Part shown: in pieces, positions 36,976 to 49,300 of the stretch
Layout of the letters: every line of letters starts with the position of its first letter
Position numbering within the stretch: the stretch's first letter is position 1
Assembly (NCBI GenBank): GCA_029582155.1
Contig: CM055905.1
Location: 68,035,618-68,099,617 of the forward strand
DNA: 64,000 nt
Origin: Panopea generosa
Taxonomy: Eukaryota > Mollusca > Bivalvia > Adapedonta > Hiatellidae
Direction of reading: 5' to 3'
Position numbers and translations under genes: made by a program
Notes under the pieces: model-generated
Told to the model about the DNA's origin: nothing
Seen by the model: the letters and a program-made list of their open reading frames with translations, nothing else
The model's database searches: none

Positions 36976-37189
36976 GTCAAATTAATGCCCTTGTTTTATA
37001 GCATAAATGTCTGTATATAGCAATTATTATAAGAAAAGGTAATAGACTCTTTTTTTAACTATTATTATACCAGATATAAGTTTTAAAAGATAATTCGTCA
37101 TAAAAAGATGAACTTTGTCATGCATAGATGGATTTTTATAAATAATTGTTATAAATGATCAACATTACATAACGACGTGTTGCACTTAA

Positions 37190-37720
37190 TACCCAAACTC
37201 CCACTTCAAATGTCAAGGTCACAATTTAACTTTGTTTTACACTTTCAGTCATTTTGACATTTCTTGTCTGGTCTGTCATCTATGGATATATTTTAAAAAT
37301 ACTTGGCTCAGTTGATCAACATGACAATCCTCAAAGATCAAGCTGACACTTTCAATTTGTTTGATATTGAGTGTCTGGTCTGTGACTTTGCCTTTAACTT
37401 GGCTCAATTTATCAAGATGACATGACGTATCATAAGTAAGACCTAGACCCATACCTCAAAGGTCAAGGTCACACTTTTAGTATGTATGACAACACTTTGA
37501 ATCTGTTTGAGATTTCAAGTCCGTCCTTTAATTTTATCATACATAGATGGATTTCAAAAACACTTGCCCCAATTTATCAACAATTGATCTGTAACTTTGT
37601 CTTACATTTAGGGATTTTAAAATTGCTTGACACAAGTGATCAGCATGTCATGATGATGTTTCTGCAGCATTTAAATACCCAAACCATTACATCAGATGTC
37701 AAGGTCACGCTTTAATGTAA
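37190..37720 (+). repeat. Diverged tandem units with 'GTCAAGGTCAC'
   Basis: Four-fold recurrence of AATACCCAAAC...TCAAATGTCAAGGTCAC and CATAGATGGAT...ACTTGGCTCAATTTATCAA at ~115-125 base spacing. Probably a continuation of the composite element at 36.4 kb. Confidence 0.6.
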
Positions 37721-38109
37721 AAAATATGAAATTGCATGTTTAGTCTGAAACACCAGTCTATTACTCTTTATTTTATATTCATAGACACATCGCTACCTAT
37801 TATAACAAAATTATAGTGTTATTTTTCAACGACCATTTGGGGGGGGGGGGGGGGGGGGGGGGCATGCGACACTTACCAGTGACATTTCTTGTTTCTTTTA
37901 CTTTTAAACGTGTTTAGCTATCGCGCGTGCCACATTTAATCTCCATGTTATAGTAATGGAACTTGTTTGCAAGTGAAATTATGATATATTCTATTACACT
38001 TTATTCAAACAGGTTGTCTGTCGAAAGAAACCAATAATGCCCATTGGAAGTAGTCAATGACGGGTTTAACCCTGAAAAGGGAAAGTTTTTTTTTATGTTT
38101 TAAAAATGG

Positions 38110-38345
38110 TTATACATACAATTTCGCCAAACCGCTGTTTCATATCGATGGCCTCTTGGTGTTTGGGGAAAGCAATGAATTCCATTGCTAGCGCAGGTGA
38201 TGAAAGAATGTCAGTTATTCATCGGCAACATATGTTGACAGTTGCCTGCGACACGTCCATTGTATCTGCAACTTTCATTACTAGTGGGAGGGGTAAAGAT
38301 CGTGCAGTTGGTTTTCTCAATCTCCCTCACAAGCTCTACAATAAA
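38110..38345 (-). pseudogene. PIF/Harbinger (HARBI1-like) transposase relic
   Basis: Read on the minus strand, this stretch gives MKVADTMDVSQATVNICCR, a stop, then ITDILSSPALAMEFIAFPKH and QEAIDMKQRFG. The VSQ-TVN...RR segment followed by FI-FP...E...K-F is the conserved N-terminal half of HARBI1-type transposases (helix-turn-helix followed by the FIRFP block). The in-frame stop and the loss of the downstream DDE region show it is a fragment. No terminal repeats were found. Confidence 0.6.
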
Positions 38346-38702
38346 TGTTATTGATGTCCATCGAATAACTCGCCATCGTTATAAATCTTTTACGGATTTT
38401 AACAGCCTAGACCGAGGCACAGATGTGTTTATGACCTCGTTGATAATTAACCTATAAACAAAAGTAATTTTGTTTTCCACAGACTCGTATCTTAAGACTG
38501 CCATCTAGTATCACACGAATTTAATCTCAACTAAAGCTTCGAATCTTCGAAATAAACTTTAGTTATTGCTGAATTAAGAGCAGACCATTTTTAAAATCTG
38601 AATCTAAAATTGATATACGTCCAGCTCAATGTGTTAAAGTCAGTCAGTACATCTCTTTTAAAATATAACTTTCCCTTTACCTGAACAAACAATACAGCTA
38701 TC

Positions 38703-38704
<2 letters not shown>

Positions 38705-38728
<24 letters not shown>
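38705..38728. repeat. (AT)n microsatellite
   Basis: Pure AT dinucleotide run. Confidence 0.9.
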
Positions 38729-38733
<5 letters not shown>

Positions 38734-39769
38734 ATCAAGTACTTGTTCGCAAAGCAGCCGTCGGCTCCACTGAATGTTGTTCAGGTGGCCGAAAATGTAA
38801 TAAAGAGAAGATATAGTTTTCAAGAGATTTGTTTTGTTTTAATTTCATCAACCAAATGTTGAACTATTTACAGCAGATGTTCACGCATTTGTTTGCTTGC
38901 TATGGTGGATAGAATACCATGTTAGTGCCTGATAGTTAAACATTCATCAGATGAGGTAGAGATCATTTTTATATCACCTGATCAATGTTAGACTATCATG
39001 CACTTAAACGTTAGATGCATATTCAAGCGCAGTCTAGGGGAGGAGTAGCGCACCCTCTAAAAATCGAAAATATGGTGTTGTTTTTTCACGTATTTTTACT
39101 AAGGATTACTGTGGCCTCTTGTGCATCCCCTCTTACGAAAATCACTGGATCCGCTCATGATATAAATATTCAGTAGAATCAGTCCTTCCGTTAATAACTA
39201 GTGGTTGCATTAAAAGTAGGAAAGATATACCCAAAATTTTGTCTAGAATCCACAGGTCACTCAGTCCCATAAGCAACATGAGCAGGCTTAATACTAGACC
39301 ACTAGCTGATTGAAGTAAGTGCAACTTGTACAAGGGGTCAGTAGCCGCCCCACCGTTCACATCATAAAAACAGACGATGTTAAACATCAACGATTTTTTC
39401 AATAATTTTAATAATGTACATTACATTCAAACAAGGTAAGCATTAATATACACATATGAAATATTTTGTAATATAAAAATGGTTTACATATAGTTTTATA
39501 TTGTAGAGCGTAGAATTAATACGCTGTCGTTTTAATATATATATATTGTTTTGTTTTCCTTTTAATGGACATGAATCGATTTTAACTCAACATCATGCAT
39601 GAAATATTTACACAAATAAACGTACATGTATAACCATGTGTACAAATCAAAATAATGCTATTTACAACTTCATATGTATACATGTGTTATTATTATTTTA
39701 TAAAACGAGAGGGGTTATACCAGGTTAGAGAACATAAGTAACAATACAAAATGATATTTCATTGGGACC

Positions 39770-40048
39770 AATTAGCGCAGTCGGTAGCGCGTCTGACTCA
39801 ATCCAGGGGCCGTGAGTTCGAATCCCCGTCCGGCAACAGTTTTCGTGAGGATTGATTTACGACATTGTGTATCATTATCATTTGTCTCTTACCGCTGATT
39901 CAAGTGGGAACGTTATCAGTTACTTGCGGATATGGGGTATGCTTGAGTACTGGTTAACCATTCAGAATCCCAGGAAACAGTGGTTAGGTTAACTGATCGT
40001 CTGTTAGCCCTCGATAGCATCAAACGGACGCTAAATATTCAATCAATC
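39770..40048 (+). repeat. tRNA-headed SINE, family B, copy 2
   Basis: Head GACCAATTAGCGCAGTCGGT, GAGTTCGAATCC B box, body with CCGCTGATTCAAGTGGGAAC and GGAAACAGTGGTTAGGTTAA, tail GGACGCTAAATATTCAATCA. The head looks like a tRNA but is continuous with the repeat body, so it is not called as a tRNA gene. Confidence 0.85.
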
Positions 40049-40335
40049 TTACTTTACCAATAAAAACAGAATAACTGAAAAATACATTCCACAACTGTGT
40101 CGGAGATGATCACTTATGTCCGAAATAAGTTTTCTGTAAGAGTCCACAAACACATTTGGATACTTTAATATCGTAATGTTAATGTAACTTGTAAGTAACA
40201 GCGTTTGGAGAACATATAAAACGGCGTGAATTCCTTTCATTAAAACAGAAGATCAGTTTCCTTTCTATTCAACATACAGACAAGCAGAATTGAGCAACTG
40301 GTTTTATCGTGGTGTTCACATTCTTTTCATTTATG

Positions 40336-40367
40336 TCATGGTCTTCTTCTGTTCTCTGAACATTGAC
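40336..40367 (-). CDS. EGFL7/8-like terminal exon (Cys-X-Cys tail)
   Basis: This short last exon follows a strong acceptor (a pyrimidine-rich tract ending TATCTTTTAG). The split codon T|GT gives Cys, and the exon reads [10 protein letters not shown] then TGA (40336-40338). EGFL7 proteins end in a Cys-X-Cys plus basic residues right after the last helix, so phase and sequence both support the choice. Other acceptors nearer exon h (for example at 41577 and ~41590) give no such tail. The real exon could still differ; a cDNA would settle it. Confidence 0.72.
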
Positions 40368-43300
40368 CTAAAAGATACGAAAAAGACGGTGAATGATATA
40401 TATATCGACAACAGAAATAGATGTGTTCAGTTTAACCCTTTACTTCATATAGACATCTTTGGACACCTCTAATATAGAAAGCTTTTGAATTATGTTTATA
40501 TTAACTGACAGAGTGGAAAACAGTGCAGGAAGTGTTGAGATTGCTCGTTATGAGCAATCTGAACTCTTCTTGCACAGTTTTCAAAGGCCTTCTGTGATTG
40601 GTGCTGGGAAACGCGTATCTATGGAGTAAAGGGTTAAGTACATTTTTAGATTTGTTTATTTTGTAACGTTCTTATATTGGGATTACCTGTGTGTTCAAAA
40701 ATACGTAAACATGTCATGTGGTTGAGAGCAGTTCGATGACGTCAACGGCGTTTATCTCAAATTTGAATGCACTTCTTATGTTTTATTAACCAATTCATCA
40801 TACACGTCACTATACCACTCCCCCTTGAACTGGGCAATGATGTGACGCGTGTTTCCTTCATGTCGCATAAAGCTATGTTTACGTATTTTTTCTTGACAAC
40901 GCTTGTTATGAAAACATTTGTTTCAAACTTTAATTAAGGGCCATAATGGCACGCTACCAGCAGGTGAAATCTGGCGAAATTTTATCGTCGCGATCGTGTA
41001 AAACAACTTTTATTCAGCATAAAGCGAAATTACAATGATTCTAGCCTACATATGATCTTTTTCAAATATAAAAAAAATGAACTACGGGTGAATGTTACCT
41101 GACTAGTGCGTTCACAGTTGTCATAATTGATAAAAAATATATAATATAACTATCTACACATATAAATGCGCCACTTGTACCAATACATGTATATAAAATT
41201 TTATCAAAATCTATACCAAGTTTGGAAATTATTTCAAAAGTCCACGTATATTGAAACATCTCGTATGTCTTCTTAATATTGAAATTATCTAATATCTAAA
41301 TCAAATTGTTTTATTTATAATATGTTGTTTATCTGCAATTGTCATTTTAAGTACATGTATTTGTAATTCATTTTTGTGTATGGAAGGGCCGTAACTAATG
41401 TTGGTAGAACTTGTGGCCCAACCCTTTTGCTTAAATATATATATATATGTTAAAATGCAATAAGATATGTTAAAACTAATATTAAAATGTATATTTAAAC
41501 GGATAAAAAACTAACCATGATTGACAACTTATAACATTCTGGATTTAGACAACAATGTCGTGTTTCTTTGACGACATCTAAATATAAAACCTTCAAACCA
41601 CTGTGCGAAAGTGGTAATATTATTGCAAGTGCTTCGTTATACATGTACATAAAGATGTGATGGCAAGAAAGGCATAATATGTATTAAACTGGGGAAAAAC
41701 TTACAATAGTCCAGCTTCTCTTCCATGAGCCCTATCTGATTACTGAGTGAAATTATCAAATCGTATGGATCGTAGTTTATTTGAAATGATCCTTCTGTAG
41801 TGGATGTCGTAGGTATGGGTGTTGTTGTTTTTCGTGCTGTTGTGGTAGTGGGCGGCGGTTTTGTTTGTGAAACTTCACTTATCCAAGTGAGGTTTTGAAG
41901 AGCTTCTATTTCCTGCATGGCTGATTCATGATTCAACTCAAGAGCTCCGATGGCGTCTTTCAAATGGGCCTGAAAATGTTTACGAATTTAAATGCATTGT
42001 AGGGGGCGTTGCACTCAAAAACGGTACAACAGAAACGGAAAATATCCTTAATGTGAACTTTTTTTTAAAACTTCAAACGTAGAAGCATGACATCATAGGT
42101 TAGCATAATTAAATTATTATCACACATTGTGACATAGACTCGATAAAACCTAGTGTGCTATTGTCTAGGTTTTGTTGCGAGAGACCATATCATAAGTTAT
42201 CTGGGCAACGAGTACCTCCATCGCAACGTCTTAAAACTATAAATATGTCTGTCGATAATGTCTCCGCTGAGCATATAGCCATATTGTAACGAAACCATTC
42301 GAATAATATGTATTTGGTTACTAACAATAGAACAACAGTGAGGATAATTTAAACAATTAAAACATACTGTTGCTTGCTAACAATTTTTACCTTAATAATT
42401 ATTTGAGAAGTGGAAGGGGTTGGGGCTGTAATGCTGACAAGAAAGATTGCAATTAAAGATTACTATAGGGCCGTAAGTGATGGAGTAAGACGTGATGACG
42501 TTAAGAGATACTCAACTTCATACTTTATTTGGCAATAACATAGCCCTTGAGAAATATTGAATATCACCTGTATTTTATAATTATTCGTTAACAATGGAAA
42601 TATCTTAGCAGATCGAAGTGTATTACATAGTAAAGATAATCACCTGCAATGCGTGACCGAACAATGAAAGATGAAGATGCGTTAATAAAACAACTTACAT
42701 TCTCGTTTGTCAAGTTAGAAACATCGTCCTTAAGCTTTGTAATCATTGAATGAAGTTCCTGTACGTCTTTCTGAAATTAAAGCTGTAAGCATGAATGAAA
42801 GTAACGGAAAATGCCCGGTCATCAGTTTCTAAAAATATCTGTCCATGAGAAACGCATCAAGCAAGGCACTTTTCAAGACCCCCAATAAATGCCTTCCATA
42901 AATTTGATGCGTACTGGCCAGTGAGTACGAGAATCCAAATGCGAAGAATAAGTAGGGCGTCAAGATAAAGAAACTTCCAATACTCTTTAATTCATTCAAA
43001 TCACCTGTCACATGTGACTTTAAAACGACGATACCTTAATAAAAATAACAGTTACTCACATTGTCAGATGTCATGTTAGAAACGTCCTCTTTAAGGTCTT
43101 TAACCTTTGCATGAAGTTGTTGTATTTCTGTCTGAAAATAGATAAATCCGGTATTTGAATTTGACATTTCTTTTACAGCATGTAACAGGTTACGACAGAC
43201 TGGATTGTTAAGAAAAACTTTATTTACACACGTGTAAACACATATAAATTGATGTTAACATAGATATCCGATGTTCATGTTGGTAACTATCAAGGTGTAA

Positions 43301-46300
43301 ATGATGAGATACCTGTCAATATAGTATATGATGACGTACCTGTACGTTGTTTTCATTCGTCACTTGGTTCTCAAAACCTGCCAAAACTGCCACCAGGTCT
43401 CGATATTCCTTTTGGCACGTGAAACAAACTGTGAACAAAGGGGAAAGATACTTTATAAAGTAAAATACTTCGCTGTTCTGGCTGAAGTGTAGTCAAAGTA
43501 ATTTTTATATCATATATTGTAAAATGTCCGGTTGTCAATGTCGATGAACAAGGAAGAAAGAAATAATGGTGGATTACAATGAAAAAGTTTCTCATATGAC
43601 TACACGAGGTTATAACCACTCTTATATAGTTATCTATTTTCCAAGGAATCGTGTCATTTTATATGTCAACTTTATTGCAAAATCTTTGCACATACTATGT
43701 CATATAAAATACAAACAAATTACGGTATCCTCAATAAAGGATCAACATTAAATCCGAAACTTCATAGAACAGTTGAATATACATGCATTTCCAACGCAGT
43801 GCTATCGACACCGAAACAGGTTTAAAGATATTCGAAAAAGTTATATTAAAATATAAAATATATTCAATTAAAATCTGAAAGAAAATGGCAAAGAGTATTG
43901 AAATACCGCCTATATCAGTTGTTTATGTATATATCTTAATACTGAACATTCGAACCAAATAAGCATTAATTTACAAATATAAAATAGTATTTTATGATAA
44001 AAAAATGGTGTACACATATCTAATCGGTATCGTATACTTAAGACAGTAATATAAACAAAAACGTGTACGTAAAAAAAACACAAAAAAACACGAATGTTTT
44101 GCTTAGGTCTTCAAACGGTATATTCATAGAGAGGTATGTTCCGTAGATAAGATATACATGCTACACCGAACGGTTGCATGATGCTACACCGAATGGTTGC
44201 ATGATACAGCTTCTGTTACTTGATGCATCCAAGCTCCAAGCGCTTAACTATGCGAGGAGTATGATAACAAAGGGCACTGGAAAGACAGATAAGACGAGCA
44301 TCGCAGATGTAGAAAGATAAGTTGATAAATAAACATTAAACATTAAAAGTACAAAAATGAGGAAGTTCCGCGGCGGGTTTCAATAAACACCTTATTTTCC
44401 TGAACGAAAAAAAGCTCAGTTTGAACGCATTACGTGTAAAATGACCACACAGAAGTGGGGACGATTGTTTACTCATTGCTAAAAGATAACATTTGATCAA
44501 TGTCTTTGAAGCTTTAGCATTTCAAAAATTTGAGTTGAGGAAAATCTCAAGTTCAGATATTAAGTGAATCATTGGTCAGGTGAATATGGTTTAATGCCAT
44601 TTTCAATGGGTTTCTTGTTCTATATGGCACATCTAATTGTGCTAGTTGATTAAGATCCCGATAGTAAAACCACAGTCTTTTCGCAATTTACTGCTCTACT
44701 TTCTCACAAAATGTTTTTGGGACGACTGGAACAAAATGATCTCCTTCATCAGATTGGATGGTATTTCGAATATCATCAACTAGCAGAGGTTATCAAATTG
44801 CAAACTGTTCCATTTTCGCTATTGAAATCATATATCGAAACTACTGCATGCAGGTCTAAATGTCGTTCTATTTTTTTTATAAGATCACGGTTTGACCCTG
44901 GAGGTGGGGCCTACTTAACTTAATCTTTACAAGAGAAATAGACAAAAAAACGTTATTTCCTATGACTGAATATGCTGACGTGACTGTTTTTTTTTTAATC
45001 AGGCAACCTTTAAGACCATGGGCCTCCTGTTATTTTTTGCAATTGTTTCCTATTTCTTGTTCGCATTTTCATGAAACAATGATCTAAGCAAATATTTAAA
45101 TAAAAGTAGCAGCAGCACTCCTGTCCACAACCTATGATTCATTTACAGTGAGTAACAGTATACTTTCCTTATATTATGCAGTTCGGTGCATAATGTACTT
45201 TTAGTAACGGAATTTTATACGTAAACCGACATTTATCAAAACGTCTTCATCTGATTTAACTTGTAACTTCTATGATAACTCTATATGCTTGAAGAGGTGT
45301 GCCATATTTTACGATAACCGCATAATTATACCATGATAGACCATGACGCATATTTCATGTTGCACTTTTCGCAAATCAAAATGAGCGCCCTTTTTAAAAC
45401 GCTGGGAAAGGATGTTACGTGCCCTGTGGATTTGGAGAATATGGATTCAAGAAAAACGTAAAAAACACATTACAATCGAGGAATTGCAATAGTCGTAACA
45501 AAAACGTGTATTTTTTTAACACAGATACTAGTATACGATTGACATTCTCGATTTTTAAGTGTAGAGTAAATTATACAATTGTTTGTGATCTTTCTCTCTG
45601 GTAGCCCCGCTCAAGTGTGTCTCGTGCATTGAAAGAGGAATGTCACCCACCATGGTCTAATTTACGCTACATATAAAAATCATTGTATATCTATGACATA
45701 GATGCTTAAAAACATATGTTTTTTTTTTGTAAAATGAGTCAATGATAGCATTTGAACAAACGTTTGAAAGACAATTAAAATGCCTCATTTTAAATATAAC
45801 TACTTGAAGAAATAAAAAAAAATAGTTGCCTTGGTGAAGTAAAGTCTAAGAAATCCGAATTGCAAGTTTGTTTTAAAAATATCAATCTAACAATTGTATA
45901 CGTGTGACAAGCATTTAAAAAAATGTTAGAAATGTAAACGCCGCCACGTACGTTGACTCAAGTGTTGTAATTTTAGATTTTTGGATTCTGAGGGCCGAGC
46001 CAGTACTGAAGGTTGTTGTTGTTGTCTGGTGTTTAGCGTCGCTTTCAACATTTTCAGTCATTTCGCGACGGTGTCTACTTGAGACAGTATTCTAAGCGCT
46101 GACACACTGGAGTATCATGCCGCAGAGACATGGTATGATACCCCACCCAGTCTCATTATACTGACACCGGGCCGACCAGACCTAGAACTCTCCTCTAAAT
46201 GCTGAGCGTCAAGCGAGGAAGCTTCTAGTACCATTTTTAAAGTCTTTGATATGACCCGGCCGGGGATTGAACCCACGACCTTTCGCATGCGAGGCGGAAG

Positions 46301-49300
46301 CTCTACCATTAGACCACGCCGCGGTCTCTAGTACTGAAGGAAAAATTGAACACCGCTTTACCTTGCTAGTGGACGTGAAAAGTGTTTCATATAACAGTAT
46401 CTACTTACACAAGTACAGGGAGACCGAGTGTAGTATTGTTTCTTTACACGCATTCTGTACTTCCATGGAATCCTTTTATATCAAATATTATTACTAGGGG
46501 AAATGTTAGTTATTTTGGTGAAAAATTTAATTAGATCACGGGTTATGCTTGTATATGTATAATTGATGTGTAAGTTAAAGAGTACGGGTCCTCTGTGGAC
46601 AAGTGGTCGAAGACGCCGGCTCACTTGCATCTCACCGCTGAGGTCGTAGGTTCGAGTCCCACTCGGTCCAAAAACTTTGTAAGAAAGTTTGCCGGTTACT
46701 AGCAGATTGACGATGGTTATTCTCAAATTCATGCTGTGATCTTCCTCCATCAATGGATATGACATATATAACCTGAAATGTGTTGAAATTGACGCTTAAC
46801 CATGTAATAAGAATACACAAATATTCAAACCAAATCTTAAAATGATCACGCATCAAAGTACACATTTTTTCAAAATTAGCAGCCATCACATGAAAGACGG
46901 CTTAAGTGAAAAATCAATAGCTGATAGAAGTATCCGATAGAAGCCCATACTTCATCAAAGAAAAAAAATAACAGACCCGAACTTGCCCAGTATGTCTATA
47001 AGGAAATATGCAACGCTCTAACGCCCTCCCCTGCCGACCACCAACTGAAGCGGTATTTTATTTTTCTAGCAGCATGAATGATCTCTACGGTTACATATAT
47101 TGTCTTAATGTTAGAAGAAAGGAAATTCAAAGGGTTTTCGCAAAACCGAAACGTTCTGCAACTCTACAGATTTATAATGTTGAACGTTTTGAGCTTACAT
47201 ATGTTATTACTTTAGTTTACAGTTTTTCAGTTGAAATAAATAAATGCATGCTTGTTCGTTATCTTTGATATCATTTATGCATTAAACTGTCGATTCCTAA
47301 ATATCTTATTTACTAATCAGTGCATACCAAAGATTTTTTGATTTTTTTAAAAAAATAACCTGTCATAATTTTAGCATTTTTTTACAACATTATTGCAAGA
47401 TAATGTAAATGCGTACACATAACTGTATTGCTCTCTTCAAACTCGTTAACGAAATTAACCCGCGCTTTAGTTTCAATTAAAAAGATAGTTCTTAATTTGC
47501 GATTAATACTTTTCAAGTTGACGTGATTTAGCCTCAATGTAAATTAATTCTGGTATTTAACCTCAAGATTGCATCCAACCATAATTAAATAGAAGAGTTT
47601 TACGTGCTCAATTAAATACCGAACAGATATGATATTTATTTTCAACATTTTTTTATGTCTATTACGAATATGTTGTATGAGTCACGCTAATTATTTAACA
47701 CTAATTCTAGATTAAGTTGAACCTTATCTGTTTTAAATGTTATTTTTATAATTGTTTTTTTTTTAAAATTACTAGTCATTTGCATCTTTAGTTGGGGGCA
47801 ATATTTGTTTAAAAACGTGCTTCGAAAATTATTAAATTGTCTTCTCTAGTTAATATATATTTGCATGACTTCAGGCGAATATATTTCAATATATATTTTT
47901 AATATACTATTTTGATGCTTAATCAAATAGCTTTATCTTTCAAAAAAAATGAGTATTTAAATGTTTTGTTCATTACATTTCTCTGGATTTTTTTTTTATT
48001 TTCAGCAAGGGTTTATCAATGACAATAATCATAGTTATCGTAAAAGCCGAGGATGTGTTCTATTTTAAAACCTGTCTGACTATTACTCAGATGTTATTAC
48101 GCACATGTACACGTTTTCCCGTCTGGAGCCAATATGAAACCTTCTTGACATGCGCACATAAAACCTCCAGCTGTATTTTTGCACACATGGTGACATCCGT
48201 GTTTGTCCGTCTTGCACTCATCAATATCTAAAATAATAAATATATAATTAAAGGATTATATTAAGTAAAGACTGATTGATTAATTGAATATTCAATTTTA
48301 GCGTCATTCTTATGTCATCTAGAGCTAACAGACAATTATTCAACCTAACCACTCTTTCGTGAGACATTACAAGTACTCAAGCACACTCAATCTCCGCAAG
48401 TAACTGATAACTTTTCCCACTTGAATCAGTGGTGCAAGACTAATGATTATGAGACGACGTCTGATATTAATCATATCTGACGGGCAGGGATTCGTACCCG
48501 CGATACCTGGATTGATAAATAGATGCGCTACCGATGAAGCTAATCCGACCCAGCCTTTTTAAGACGAGAAGATGGCAGATTCGGGTTTATTCAGTTTGTT
48601 TAAAATGGATGAGGGAATGACATTGGTGGAAACCCCTCACGCTCCCTAGCACTAGTTTGAGCAGTTGCTAAATAATATCCTGTATACGCTGCTTTGGCTA
48701 TGCCCTACCAATGTTATGAGTAGTCTAGAACTAATCCGGCTCCGTTAACCGGACCCAGGAGACACCAGTTCTATACATATGTTCTATATTTGTCATATGT
48801 TCGAAGAATACAGAATAAGCGGGGCGGTAGTGTAATGGATGGAGTATTGGCCGTTCACGCCAGAGGTTGCGGGTTCGATTCCCCGGTCGACCCGATGCCT
48901 CTCATAAAACAATACTCAGTACTGGTTCTTCCCAGGAAACGGACTCGAGAGCGGTGCATATAACTTCTGAGCTTTCATCGCAATCAAACTAAAATAAATA
49001 AGTATAAACTAAACTAATACAGAACTTGCTCCACGATGCCAAGGAATCAGAAATACTAACCACCAGCGGGAGGGGTACGGGGGATTTTACGATCAACACA
49101 ACAGCTTTAAGACTGGTGCAACAGAATAAACGATACGTAACTTTGAAATCGTTAACAGACTCGAAAGTTCAAAGTATCTTGTTCAAGGCTAGATACGAAA
49201 GTTCGGCTCAATTTCTGTTTACTAATATTTATATGTAAATATATAAAAAGAACATGTCAATATATTAATGGCAAATAAAAACAGCGGAAATATGTACAAA

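Noticed and set aside
39142-39402. 86-codon hydrophobic minus-strand ORF
   Set aside because: Could suggest membrane helices, but there is no family motif and no neighbouring exon; AT-rich antisense often gives such text.
39771-39843. Possible tRNA gene (A and B boxes present)
   Set aside because: It continues into the family B SINE body shared with 48.3 and 20.0 kb, and the cloverleaf is imperfect.
41506-41577. Alternative terminal exon for the EGFL7-like gene
   Set aside because: A good acceptor, but the reading ([11 protein letters not shown]) lacks the Cys-X-Cys tail right after the helix that the 40336-40367 exon supplies.
46481-46889. Two overlapping minus-strand ORFs
   Set aside because: They read antisense through SINE family E.
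48818-48895. Possible tRNA gene
   Set aside because: The same head plus body recurs at 63.4 kb; it is SINE family D.
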